Assembly (NCBI GenBank): GCA_011947345.1
Contig: JAAVTG010000112.1
Coordinates: 124,001 to 188,000, forward strand
DNA length: 64,000 nucleotides
Direction: 5' to 3'
From: Phytophthora quininea
Taxonomy: Eukaryota > Oomycota > Peronosporomycetes > Peronosporales > Peronosporaceae
Position 1 is the first letter of the stretch; each line of letters begins with the position of its first letter. This document shows positions 43,001 to 53,378 of the stretch, piece after piece. Both the position numbers and the translations under genes were made by a program. The notes under the pieces were generated by a model, which searched no databases, was not told where the DNA came from, and was given only the letters and a program-made list of their open reading frames with translations.

Positions 43001-44698
43001 TCGGAGCTACGACTTGGAAGACGAAGAGGAATCCGAGACGCCAGCCCATCCGGCGGTTGCACTTCTTGACATTCTAAAGGCTGAAGATCAGGACGAGACA
43101 AACTTGTCAAAGCTCTAGACACTCTGAAAGACGACATGGAGCGTTCGACGGCATGGATTGTCATCGAACGAGATGGCTTGATCACCCTGATGGAGCTCGT
43201 CTGGCGAGACTATTCGGAGGAAATCACCAAGCTCTCTCTTGAGCTGCTGCAGGCAGTCGCAGCGGTTGGCACCGAGTTCGCGACCGCTCTGATCAACTCG
43301 AAGGTTGTGAAGATCCTTCTTGGGGTGATAAAGCACCGCTCGTCGCCACAACAAGTCGACTTGGCTGCGTCGTTCCTGCTCGAGCTAATCGCTGGCGATG
43401 ACGACGCCAAACGACAGTTGTGGCAATGCCGCGGTATCGCTGTGATGGAGGACAGCCTTGTAATCGATCGACGACTTGTGCAGGAGTTTAAGTCGACACT
43501 TGCCAAGTTTAAGCGCAGCGAAGGGTATCGATGTCTCAATGACGGCGAGCACCACTTGGCCATCGACAAGTTCTCGGAGGCGATCGGGTTAGATCGCAGG
43601 CGTGGCGGGTACTACGGAGACCGCAGCTTGGCGTATATGGAGGCCTCGATGTTCAAGAAGGCAGCGGACGACGCCTACCGCTGCATGCGCTACAACCCCT
43701 ACGACGCGACGGGTTACTTGCGCCATGGCATGGCTTTGAAAGCGATGGGGAAGTACAAGGAAGCAGCCGTCTCCCTACGTAAAGGGAAGGAGGTGGACCC
43801 TAAGTTCATGAAGATCCAGGACGTGCTCGGCGAGATTGAAGCGCTTCAAAAGGCAAAGCCTAACGAAGGTGAGTCGGCCCCTGTTCGCCGTTTGACAGCC
43901 TCGGAGACTGCCAAACAGAAGAAGAAAGCAGGCGACGATGCCCTCAGAAAGAAAAACTTTGTGCTGGCCGTCCAATGCTACTCGGAAGCGCTCGAGTTGG
44001 ACCCGAGAAACGATTGGATTTATCTCCACCGAAGTATTGCCCACGCTGCACAAGGTGCGAACGACAAGGCGATCGAGGACGCGTCCAAGTGCATTCGTAT
44101 CAACTACCGACAGATTGAAGGGTACTATCGTCTCGCATTGGCTTTACACTCGGCAGGGCTGCATGACCAAGCGTTGAGCACGCTCTACCGTGGCCAAGAA
44201 CTGGATCCACGACATGCTGGCATCAAGCGCTTCGTCGGTCAACTCGAAGCGGACGAAGCCAAGAAGGCAGGGCAATCGCTGCCGACCTGGTTTAAGGAGA
44301 AGGGCTACCGTGCGTTCCAGTTGCGCTCCTTTGAAGACGCCATCAAGTTCTATACGAAGGCCATCGAGGCATCGAAAGCCGAGGACGAGGAGGTCGTCAT
44401 GCACTGCTATCTGTACCGAGCTCGTGCGCATCAAACGCGTGGCGACTTTGCCGCCGCTGTCGCCGACTGCTCGTACGTGTTGGAGCGCCGTCCAAAGAAC
44501 GTGTTCGCGCGGCTACGACGAGCAGACTCGTACGAGCAGCAGCGAGACTTCCACTTGGCGCTCAAGGACATCCGCGAGCTGGTGGACTTGAACCCGAACT
44601 TTGAGGACGCTCGGATGCGGCTGCAGTCGCTCGAGCAGCGCTGCCGCCTTTTGCCCGGCGGATCGCAGCCCATGGGCGACGTCGAGATCGATTTGTAG
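40082..44698 (+). CDS. Pseudokinase-ARM-TPR fusion protein
   Basis: About 1,539 aa if three one-base shifts (41333-41336 A4, near 42025, near 43095) are corrected. N-terminal 270 aa are helical. The kinase-like domain spans about 40,900-41,800: VAVKCLW has the ATP-site Lys, the catalytic loop is VHGGLRCNNLL (HGG in place of HRD, so the catalytic Asp is absent), DFG is kept in IADFGLYAL, followed by a DVYAFGMCILEAI helix. A long Ser-rich linker with repeated NSLxEASxELK coiled segments follows. Then come armadillo-like helices (KVVKILLGVIKHRSSPQQVD) and at least seven TPR units (GDDALRKKNFVLAVQCYSEA, EKGYRAFQLRSFEDAIKFYT). Probably a scaffold with a degraded kinase domain. The start is chosen at MYDALTS; MDQATLS at 40172 is an alternative. 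Confidence 0.7.
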
Positions 44699-44825
44699 CA
44701 GTAGATAGCAGCAGTGTGATGTATTGGGTTTGGCCTTTTATATAATGCGAACGGCGGCTGCCGGATCGTACGAGACTTTGACTGGAACGTGTTGAGGGCG
44801 TCGACCGAAGCGTAATCCGTGCGGA

Positions 44826-45097
44826 TTAGTATCGCAGGAAGAACTCCAAGGGCGTGGGGCTCTTGGGCACTTTACGGGTGGGAAGGCGCCGGATTTTGGG
44901 CTGTGCAGGCTTCGGCTTGTGTGGGTGGGTGCTAGCGACTGCGGAGAAGCAACGCAAATGTGTGAGAGCGTCAAAAAGAGAGAGAGTGGTGCTCGACGTA
45001 CCGAGGTTGGCCGTGAGCGACTTGGCCAGCGTGTTGAGCGCCGCGGGGTGTCCACCGTGGCCTTGACGATGCTGCTGGTCATGCGCAGGAGCGGCAT
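44826..45097 (-). CDS. Small basic protein, unknown
   Basis: 69 aa: exon 1 from ATG 45097 (MPLLRMTSSIVKATVD), intron 44939-45001 (63 nt), exon 2 to TAA 44826-44828. One C must be added to CCCC near 45051 to keep the frame (ALNTLAKSLTANL). The end is basic (PKIRRLPTRKVPKSPTPLEF). The frame is also open upstream to 45202. It converges with the pseudokinase gene, 128 bp apart. Family not recognised; a short mitochondrial protein is possible. Confidence 0.45.
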
Positions 45098-45531
45098 TTG
45101 CTTGTTACTTTGATCGGATGTGTTGTCTTGATGGAAACTTGGAGAGTGAACATTCTCGAGCGAAGGTTTCGCTTCGAGGAGACGCGCGCAACACTTCAAC
45201 ATGGAGAAAATCTAAGCAGAAAAACGCCAAGGAAGACTTGGAGCACTTGGCACGTCCAGCGGCTAAGAGAGATTGAGTTTTTTCTTCACGAGGCCAGAGG
45301 AGTGTGTTCCAACCTTGTCGACGACAGCGTGGAGAGCGCTGTGTTCATGGCGAGCGTCTAGCGTCAAGCTGCTGGAAGAGCGCAATAAAACCGTTGATTT
45401 CAAATCATTGCATCAAGTTGAAGTTGGTCACAGACGCTTTATGAGCAAGCACAGTTGGGTGGCACGAAAGCTCGCTCACGATGCCGCCAACTCAATTGCT
45501 CCTGAAGATCACCGTGCCGTCGACAAGGCCG

Positions 45532-46065
45532 TGCCGTGCCCGGAGAAGCTCTGAAAGTTATTGTGAAAGAGCTGTTGCTGCAATTACAGTTTGCTTGTTG
45601 TGATGAGGTGTGATTTGTTTATGCTTAGTTTGTGAAGATCTTCGGCATCTGCTGCGCCTGTTCCGCAACCGCATCATCTGCGCAGTTGGTGACAATGTGA
45701 AGTTCCCGATTGTATTTGCTGCAGGTTGCCGTCGCGGAATACTTAGTTCTGCCGTCGAGTTGAAACGATGTGATTAACTAGTTCGCGGATTCTCTATTGG
45801 TTCTGACGTAGAGTACAGTCGTCGTCGAATAGAGCAGTTGACTACTGCCAAACGTTGTGAAATTGACGCCACATTCGAACTCTATCAAGCTTTGATGCGC
45901 ACTAGCCTTGCAGGTTGAAGATAGTTTATCGCGTCAGGCAGACCGAAAGCAAAACTACGGCTGTGTTATTGTTTCTTCCAATGAGAGTCTGAGCCAAAGT
46001 GATCATAACGTTTTGGGAAATTAGACCTTCTTGCTTGATGAGAGTCGAGGAAGGTCCCTTATGAA
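45532..46065 (+). repeat. Dispersed ~0.5-kb repeat, copy 1
   Basis: Direct repeat with 51124-51642 at high identity, from GACAAGGCCGTGCCGTGC to GGTCCCTTATGAA. Copy 1 has small insertions (for example around 45615 and 45650). Both copies begin with the same short coding end (DKAVPCPEKL then TGA), preceded by unrelated sequence. Together they flank the two ankyrin-repeat genes. I see no terminal inverted repeats. Confidence 0.7.
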
Positions 46066-46193
46066 CCGTGAAAGTAAATTTCAGAGAATTTTGACTACGG
46101 TGGAGGCTGGATAGCAGCAGCTATGCCAGAATTTCCTTACTCAATTCGAAAGTTGCGCCATACGTCACAAGAGACTGGTAAGTGTCATGGAAT

Positions 46194-48198
46194 TCAGTCA
46201 ACAGTGGCGTCAACCCCACCACTCGCAGTCAGCAGCCGCACCAATTCGTGGTGGTTGTTTGTTTCAGCAATCATCAAAGGAGTTTGGCCGTCGTTGGTAG
46301 CTTTACCTACACAAGCACCGTGCTGAATAAGCATACGTGCGGCTTCTAGGTTCCCTTGTTCACAAGCTACAAACAGAGCGGTTTTACCAACAAAATCTTG
46401 CTTATCGATGGCTGCTCCGTTCGTGATCAACAGTTCCACCACCGCGGCGTTGCCTTTCAGCGCCGAAAACATTAACGGGGTCCAGTATTCATTGTTAAGC
46501 GCATTTACCGAGGCCCCGTGCTCCAGCAGTAATGCCACCAAGTCAGTGCGACCAGACTCAGCCGCTACAAGGAGTGCATTGGTGCCATCCCGGTCTTGGG
46601 CGTCCACTACTGCCCCATACTCGAGAATCGTTTCCACTACCTGGCGTGGGTCTGCGTCTTCGTTGGTAATCAGTCCCATCTCGATCAAAAGAGCTTTCAC
46701 ATCGGCCCTGCTGGACGAAATGCCTTTGATGAGGGCTGTTTGCCCGCGGTCATCGGCCAAATGCACCGAAGCACCGTGGGTTAGCAACAGTTTTACCACA
46801 GTCGCTTGATTAGCGAGCGCAGCATTCATAAGAGGGTAGCGTCTCCCTTATTCGTAGAATCCACGACTGCGCCTCGATTCAGAAGCAGTTCCACAACCGC
46901 AGAGTGACCTTTTTGAGCCGCCATCATCAAGGCAGAATTACCCTCCGTATCCGACAAGTCAATTGCTGCGCCATGATCCAACAGCAGCTCCACCACTTCT
47001 AGTTGTCCTGTTTCGCTGGCCAGCCGCAACGCCGTACATCCAACCCGACCTTTGTGATCGATATTGGCTCCGTGTTGCAGCAACATCGGCAGCATACCGA
47101 CATGACCGCGAATGGAAGCAACCATCAACGGGGTGAAGCCTTCATCGTTTACTTTGCTAGCATCAGCGCCACCTTCCAGGAGAATCGCCACCGCAGGTTC
47201 CTGACCATTGTAAACTGCCCACCAGAGAGAACTCTTCCCCTCCTTGTCCACCAAATCAACTGAGGCCCCTTTATCCAGCAGCAGCTTCACCACATCAGCT
47301 TGACCTACCATCGCAGCGGCCACAAGTGGGGTCGCTCCTCGGATGTTCGCCACTTCCAGCGAAGCCCCGTGTTCCACCAAGAGCTCCGCAATCTTTACAT
47401 GTCCAAAATTCGCAGCGAAGAGCAGAGGAGTGTTGCCCTCATTGTCTAGTGCGTCGATCGTTGCTCCATGTTCCAGCAGAACCTTGACAACGTCTTCCCT
47501 CCCAAACTCGCAAGCCATTCTTAACGCCGTAGCTTCAAACTTGACACGTTGATCCACAGCAGCCCCACAGACTAGCAACACCTTCACCACATCAACATGG
47601 CCCTCCCCTGAAGCAGCTGCAAGTGCGGTAAACCCAGTGTTGTTACATGAATCCACATCTCCACCGTTCGTGGCTAGGAACTCCACAACATCGGCGTGAT
47701 TCTTCACAGCAGCCCAGAACAGAGGATTGTTGGCATCTGTGTCCAATGTGTTAACGGAGGCTCCGTCCTCAACAAGGAGCTTCACAGCTTCCAAGTGTCC
47801 TGTTTGACTAGCCGCCTGGAGAGCTGCGGATTTGCTGCTGGCGTCTGGTCCATGCTGTAGCAGTAGCCTCACCACGTCCACGTAGCCGTTCAAAGCAGCA
47901 CAAACCAAAGGAGCGAGGCCATTTCCATCGCCAATATCCACCGACGCGCCGTTTTCCAACAGGAACTGGACGACAGCCGCATGGCCATTTAAACTCGCTC
48001 GAATTAAGGGGTGTTGCCCTCTTTGTCTCGACAATTGACTGGAACGCCTCGCTGGACGAGGCTCTTGACGGCGTCGAGTCGTCCGTCGGCACTGACTGAG
48101 CAGAGCAAGTCGTCGAGGTGGCTGACTGGAGAGCGTTTAGCAACGCCACTCGAGGGGAAGCTCTCAGCGTCGGGTTCGTCCACGACTTGGCCTGACAT
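46194..48198 (-). CDS. Ankyrin-repeat protein with about 19 repeats
   Basis: 668 aa from ATG 48198 (MSGQVVDEPDAESF). Almost the whole protein is canonical 33-residue ankyrin repeats, such as TPLLFAANFGHVKIAELLVE followed by HGASLEVANIRG. One unit near 46640 is longer. Two frame shifts at C runs (48012-48015 and 46838-46840) need one C each, giving 669 codons. No other domain, signal peptide or membrane segment. These repeats are of the common animal/plant type, unlike the WLH-EGCT family at 29-39 kb, so the two clusters have separate origins. Confidence 0.8.
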
Positions 48199-48894
48199 CC
48201 TGCCCAAAGAAACTTGAAGAATGAGCCCCATGAACGGGGGCGGGGCTACTAGTGTAGCCATTGACAACACACCTCGAGGCCACATGATACATCACATGAA
48301 GATCAATCCCATCGAAGAATAAATCATCCAACAGCAATTTGCAGAGCCTTAGCAACCTCCGAGCGCGGGCCGATACCACATTTCTCGCACCTGCATGCAA
48401 TGCTAAAAGTCATTGCCCGATCAGGGCAAAATGGACAACACAATTAAAAAGAGCGGGGCTTGTGTCGCTGCGCTTCCGTTCGCTGCACGTCGGTGGGAAA
48501 TTCATTGAATGAAAATCTGTTGATCGCACCATGCCCGAGTCAGGTCGTGGAAGTCGTACCCGCTGTACTGCTGATAAATACACTCGACCCGCCTCAGTTG
48601 TCGACACTAACCTGAAACTGCCTGGAAACGAAGTTGAGCGCAGTCCAGCCTGCTTGCCCCCTCTTGACAACAGGAGTTCCCCGGCCGCGGTCGGCAGCAG
48701 TCATCAGTGCGTCATTTCCGTCGTCGACTTGGATTTCCACGATGGTGCCGTGGTCGAAAAGTTTACAGACGACAGAAAATGCTTTTGAACACGTGAGTTG
48801 CAAAACTGTACTTCCTCCTTGGTCCTTGTTTAGCGATACTGAACCTGCGTGCGAGACAATGCCAAAATGAACTACGCTTCAAGCGGTAAAGCGA

Positions 48895-50875
48895 CTACGA
48901 CGTAGGACTTACATCTCGAACGATGCTCTGCGTGTCATTACAAATCAAATTCGTTTGCTTGTCCTTTTCGTCGTGAAGCGAGGCAGCATCCAGCGATTTC
49001 CATTCATGAAGAACAGTCGCTACAGCGGTGTGACCGTTCTCTTCTGCACACGTTAGCGCAGTTTTGCCGGCCTTATTCACCAAGTCACACGACGCCCCGC
49101 TCTGAAGAAGCAAGCGAACAATTTCAACATGTCCGTAAGAAGCTGCTTCCATAAGAGCAGTGTCGCCATCATTGTCCTGCAGGTCCATGTTAGCCCCGCG
49201 TGCGACAAGAACTTTCACAATTTCAAAGTGCCCTCGACAGCTTGCACCTAACAAGGCGGAGCATCCATTCCGTCCACATTGGTTAATACTAGCTCCTCGA
49301 TTCAGGAGCAACTCCACTGTTGTAATGTTTCCATCCTTTGCTGCAGTTCTGAGTGGTGTTTCACCATCGCGATCAGGAATATTAACAGCCTCGGTGGTTT
49401 TCAGCAACGTCTCGACCCGTTTGAAATCACCTTGCTCACAAGCAATTCGCAGTGCCGTGTCTCCGTTTCGACGCTTTTGATCGATACTTGTACTTACAAA
49501 ACCGGAGGCTGCGTTCACAGGAGAAGTGCAAGTATCAGTGAGAAAGAAATCGTCTGTTCTCCCATGTGTGATTTGCCAGATGCGCTCGTAAATAAGCTGT
49601 ACGAGCTCCGTAAACCCACTGAAAGAGGCAACCACCAACGCTGACCACCCCATAAAGTCTCCACGTAAACTCAAATCTGCCTCGTTATCCAAAAGGATTC
49701 GAACGACCTCAAGTCTTCTGTGCCAGACGGCAGTGATCAACGCAGTGCTCCCACTCGGTAATCGTTGGTCGAGTCGAGCTCCGTTGTTGAATAAATGCTG
49801 GACGATGTCGGAAAACCCCATCTGAGCCGCCGTGATCAACGGCGTGTATCCTTCGTCGTCAGCGAGTTCGATATCTGCGCCGCTCTTTATCAGGGTTCTT
49901 GCAACTGCGAATTGGTCATGTTCACAAGCAATATTCAAAGCTGTAGCTCCATTAGGAAGCTGTTTGTTGACGCGTGCCCCTCGCTGCAGCAAAACATCTA
50001 TCACAGAAGCATGACCTCGCTCCGCCGCCCACATTAGAGCCGTCCATCCATCCTTATTTGTAAGATCAGGCTGAGCACCATTATCGCATAGAAATTTCAC
50101 AACGTCTCCGTGCCCATTCTTAGAAGCTGTCATCAGCGGCATCCATCCATCGTTATTTGCCAAGTCGATCGAAGCGCTGTTCTCAATCAGAACTCGAGCA
50201 GCGTCGACGTGGCCAAACTCGCAGGCAAAGTACAGACTAGTACTTCCATCGGAGTGTTGCTTGTCGACTGTGGCTCCAAGACCAACTAACAATGCCACAA
50301 CATCGGAGTGTCCATACCGAGAAGCAACCATCAGTGGTGTCCACCCATTGTTATCTGCCAAGTCGATCGAAGCGCTGTTCTCAATCAGAACCCGTGCAGC
50401 ATTACACATGACCAAACTCGCAGGCAAAGTACAGGCCAGTACTTCCATCGGAGTGTTGCTTGTCGACTGTGGCTCCAAGACCAATCAGCAATACCACAAC
50501 GTCGGCGTGTCCATTATAAGAAGCAGACATGAGCGGTGTCCACCCATTGTTATTTGCCAAGTCGATACCAGCGCTGTTCTCAACGAGTACCCGAGCAGCG
50601 TCAAAGTGGCCATTGAAGGACGCTCTGCAGAGAGCCGTCTCACCAGTAGCTTGTCGTTTGTCGACGTACACTCCGTGCTGCAGCAGTAGCGATACCACAG
50701 TTACGTGACCGTTCTCCGCCGCAGCTATCAGCGGCGTCCTTCCAGTCTCTGTGTCTGCAGCCTCCACATCCACGCCTTCCCTGTCGAGCAACTCTTGAGT
50801 CGCCTCCACGTCGCCTCGTCCACAGGCGTCTCGAAGTCGCTCTTCTACATCGACGGCCCCTCCCAATGAGCTCAT
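48895..50875 (-). CDS. Ankyrin-repeat protein with recent internal duplications
   Basis: About 659 aa from ATG 50875 (MSSLGGAVDVEERLRDACGR). About 15 canonical ankyrin repeats, an insert of about 50 aa (near 49520-49600) without repeats, then four more repeats and a polar tail. Near 50402 the frame breaks at GTGTAATGCT, where the duplicate unit has GTCGACGCT; here one base must be removed, unlike most shifts in the window, so this may be a true mutation. Units near 50160, 50358 and 50556 are nearly identical. It lies upstream of the 19-repeat gene on the same strand, 0.7 kb away. Confidence 0.75.
50155..50750 (-). repeat. 198-bp tandem duplication within the ankyrin gene
   Basis: The block containing CAAGTCGATCGAAGCGCTGT occurs at about 50161 and 50359 and, more diverged, at about 50557. 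The spacing of 198 bp equals 66 residues, i.e. two ankyrin repeats. It shows repeat-number growth by duplicating pairs of repeats. Confidence 0.7.
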
Positions 50876-50997
50876 GTCGGATGCAAGCTTGGGTCAAATC
50901 AGCTCAGCCATTTGCGAGCATCCCGTCAGAACTGTATACACAGTCAGTGTACATATTTCCGGATGCAATAAGTACGAATTAGCCCCGGCGCACTAGA

Positions 50998-51156
50998 ATG
51001 TATACACAAATCCGAAGTTTCACAGAGCAAGTTGGCCACTTCGTCTTCGTGGACGTCGTGCCGCTCCACTTTTCTGCCGTCGACCACCACGACAAGGTCG
51101 TCATGGCGATAACGTCGCATCTGGACAAGGCCGTGCCGTGCCCGGAGAAGCTCTGA
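50998..51156 (+). CDS. Short ORF ending in the dispersed-repeat coding end
   Basis: 52 aa, MYTQIRSFTEQVGHFVFVDV ... DKAVPCPEKL. The last ten residues are shared with the frame ending at 45554 beside copy 1 of the repeat. The first part has no match elsewhere in the window. It may be the last exon of a duplicated gene rather than a complete gene. Confidence 0.25.
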   Translation: MYTQIRSFTEQVGHFVFVDVVPLHFSAVDHHDKVVMAITSHLDKAVPCPEKL

Positions 51157-51642
51157 AATTTATTGTGAATGAGCTGTTGCTGCAATTACAGTTTGCTTGT
51201 TGGTGATGAGGTGTGATTTGTTTTTTGTGAAGATCTTCGGCATCTGCTGCGCCTGAAGCATCATCTGCGCAGTTGGTGACAATGTCAAGTTCCCGATTGT
51301 ATTTGGTGCAGGTTGCCGTCGCGGAATACTTAGTTCTGCCGTAGAGTTGAAACGATGTGATTAACTAGTTCGCGGATTCTCTATTGGTTCTGACGTAGAG
51401 TACAGTCGTCGTCGAATAGAGCAGTTGACTACTGCCAAACGTTGTGAAATTGATGCCACATTCGAACTCTATCAAGCTTTGATGCGCACTAGCCTTGCAG
51501 GTTAAAGATAGTTTATCGCGTCAGGAAGACCGAAAGCAAAAATACGGCTGTGTTATTGTTTCTTGCAATGAGAGTCTGAGCCAAAGTGATCAGAACGTTT
51601 TTGAGAAATTAGTCATTCTTGCTTAGGTGGGTCCCTTATGAA
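51124..51642 (+). repeat. Dispersed ~0.5-kb repeat, copy 2
   Basis: Matches 45532-46065. It lacks about 20 bp relative to copy 1 (for example it reads CGCCTGAAGCATCATC where copy 1 has an insert). It ends exactly where a short TIR element begins, so the element may have inserted into the repeat edge. Confidence 0.7.
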
Positions 51643-52074
51643 GGTAGACTTTTTATCGGGCCACCGAGGGTCTGGTCTCGGATCGGGTCCCGCTGTCTTT
51701 CATCCGTAGAACGAAGACCAGCCCACGAGTTTGTTTGCTCTGAGCACGTCTATCAAGTTCGCGGCACGTCCTCAACACAAAACTTGCATCCCGATGAATG
51801 TTCTTTGAAGAATATGCTGGATAGAGAACCAAACGTGTCCTAAGATACGTATGAGCCGTATGAGCCAAGATATGTAGTTGGAGCGGTTTTGGAGATCACC
51901 ATGCCCTGGATTTGAATCCGATGCGGCAATTCCGTCGTCCCATGCAAGGTGTGGTGCATTTTACTTCAGATGCTGCACTTGCACGGCCGAAATCGCGGCG
52001 TTCTGCTTACTTTGTTTCTAAAGTGTGTCCCGATCCGAGACCAGACCCCTCCGTGACCCGATAAAAAGTCTTCC
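51643..52074. mobile_element. Short non-autonomous TIR element (~430 bp)
   Basis: The ends are inverted copies over about 43 bp: left starts GGTAGACTTTTTATCGGG, right (reverse complement) starts GGAAGACTTTTTATCGGG, and both continue to GGTCTGGTCTCGGATCGGG. The interior has no useful ORF. I could not find a convincing target-site duplication, so the superfamily is undecided. Confidence 0.6.
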
Positions 52075-52090
52075 CTTCTTGTACTGCTTT

Positions 52091-52951
52091 CTAGTTGGTC
52101 TCTGCAAAGAAGAAGTTCCAGAGCTCACCAGGCACCCACGACGACGTAGCTCCGGCGTCGAGCGGGCTGTATTGGTGGACGCCATCGAAGGCGATGAATG
52201 TCACCGGCTTACTGCAATTCGCGTACGTGGTTTTGACGTGTGAAGCAGACCCCACTGCCGGCTCCAGTGCCATTTGCTCGGTGCAACCGTTCACCTTCAC
52301 CAACACATCGCGCATCGCTCGGCCCGTGGAGATCAAGTTACCAGGGTCGCTGATACCATGGCCGACAAAGAAGCCGATGGGCTTGGCTTCACCCGTCCAC
52401 GGTGTGAAGATCGTACCCGAAAGCACGGCGGCAGCGCGGAACGTCGTGCCGCGGCCCGAGTTGGCGATGGCGTTCGTCATCGAACCGCCAAAGCTGAAGC
52501 CCACCACGAAACGCTGCTCGGTGTCCACGCAAAGTTCGTCGTCGATGGTCTGCACGATGGTGTCGGTGAAAGTCATGTCGTCGTCGTTGGTGTTGTACCA
52601 GCCGCTGTTGAGTCCTTGTGGAGCTACGAAGATGGCGGACGCGTTGCCATACGCCAGCAGACCGTAGTAGCTGCCGTTGCCGTACTTGGACGAGTTCTGC
52701 GTGACGTTGTACGCGGAGCCACCGAACCAGTGGTAAGCGATGATCAACGGGTACGGGGTGCTCGGGTCGTAGTTGTCCGGAACACGAACAATGAATTCGC
52801 GCTCGGTGCCGTTGACAGTGGTGGTGTACGTGCCGCTGGAGATGCTGGCCGCTTTATCACCACATCCTGAAGAGGAAGTCACAGCTTCTCCTGATTGAAG
52901 CAAGCTAAACGCAGCCAGCAACGCGGAGAAGACGAAGGTCTTGAAAGCCAT
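52091..52951 (-). CDS. Secreted CE1-type esterase (feruloyl esterase/PHB depolymerase-like)
   Basis: 286 aa from ATG 52951, chosen because it starts a signal peptide (MAFKTFVFSALLAAFSLLQS). The nucleophile elbow is VVGFSFGGSM (G-x-S-x-G), the catalytic Asp is probably in GHGISDPGN and the His in DGVHQYSP. Other family blocks: PYPLIIAYHWFGG and FVAPQGLNSGWYN. Such enzymes hydrolyse ester links such as ferulate on plant cell-wall polysaccharides. Conserved Cys residues in the mature part fit an extracellular protein. Intact frame, no intron. An INR motif lies 25-40 bp upstream. Confidence 0.85.
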   Translation of the reverse strand: MAFKTFVFSALLAAFSLLQSGEAVTSSSGCGDKAASISSGTYTTTVNGTEREFIVRVPDNYDPSTPYPLIIAYHWFGGSAYNVTQNSSKYGNGSYYGLLAYGNASAIFVAPQGLNSGWYNTNDDDMTFTDTIVQTIDDELCVDTEQRFVVGFSFGGSMTNAIANSGRGTTFRAAAVLSGTIFTPWTGEAKPIGFFVGHGISDPGNLISTGRAMRDVLVKVNGCTEQMALEPAVGSASHVKTTYANCSKPVTFIAFDGVHQYSPLDAGATSSWVPGELWNFFFAETN

Positions 52952-52975
52952 GGAGTCTTTTGTTTGTCGTGGTGG

Positions 52976-52991
52976 TGATTTGAAGAATGAG
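52976..52991 (-). promoter_or_regulatory. Oomycete INR core promoter of the esterase gene
   Basis: The minus strand reads CTCATTCTTCAAATCA, a strong match to the initiator consensus TCATTYYNCAWTTT, 25-40 bp before the start codon. Confidence 0.6.
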
Positions 52992-53378
52992 TGGTGGTGG
53001 TAAATGAGCTCTGGCCACGCTTCATGGGATTGCTGCAACACCTGGTCCGGTTCACCGTCCGCATTCCCGCGCGTTAGTCGCAAGTGTCCTCGTCGATTGG
53101 ACCGGCGGTGGTAAGGTGGTCGACTCTTATTCCAGTCTTTGACAACACCAACGCACTTGAAGCAACAAGGACGAGCCTCCACTTGATTATCAAGCCATCT
53201 TCGTCTGTGGTGGCTGGAAGCAGCTCTGAAAGAAGGGGGCATACACTGCATTTGCTGCGAATATCTCTCATCCCTTCCTCCATCCCCAGCACTGCTCGAC
53301 GTCTCCGCCAGCTAACTCAACAAACGCTACCGTTGAAAGAAGACACAATTTTCAAAACACTTTAAACTCTATCGTCGT

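Noticed and set aside
45273..45554. 93-aa plus-strand ORF as a gene
   Set aside because: It starts with a non-ATG codon and only its last ten codons are shared with the second repeat copy; no domain seen.
51901..51930. Possible tRNA T-arm-like sequence (GGATTTGAATCC)
   Set aside because: No acceptor stem or anticodon arm can be placed around it.
52274..52870. 198-aa plus-strand ORF over the esterase gene
   Set aside because: Antisense shadow; the minus-strand reading has a signal peptide, a G-x-S-x-G motif and a promoter.
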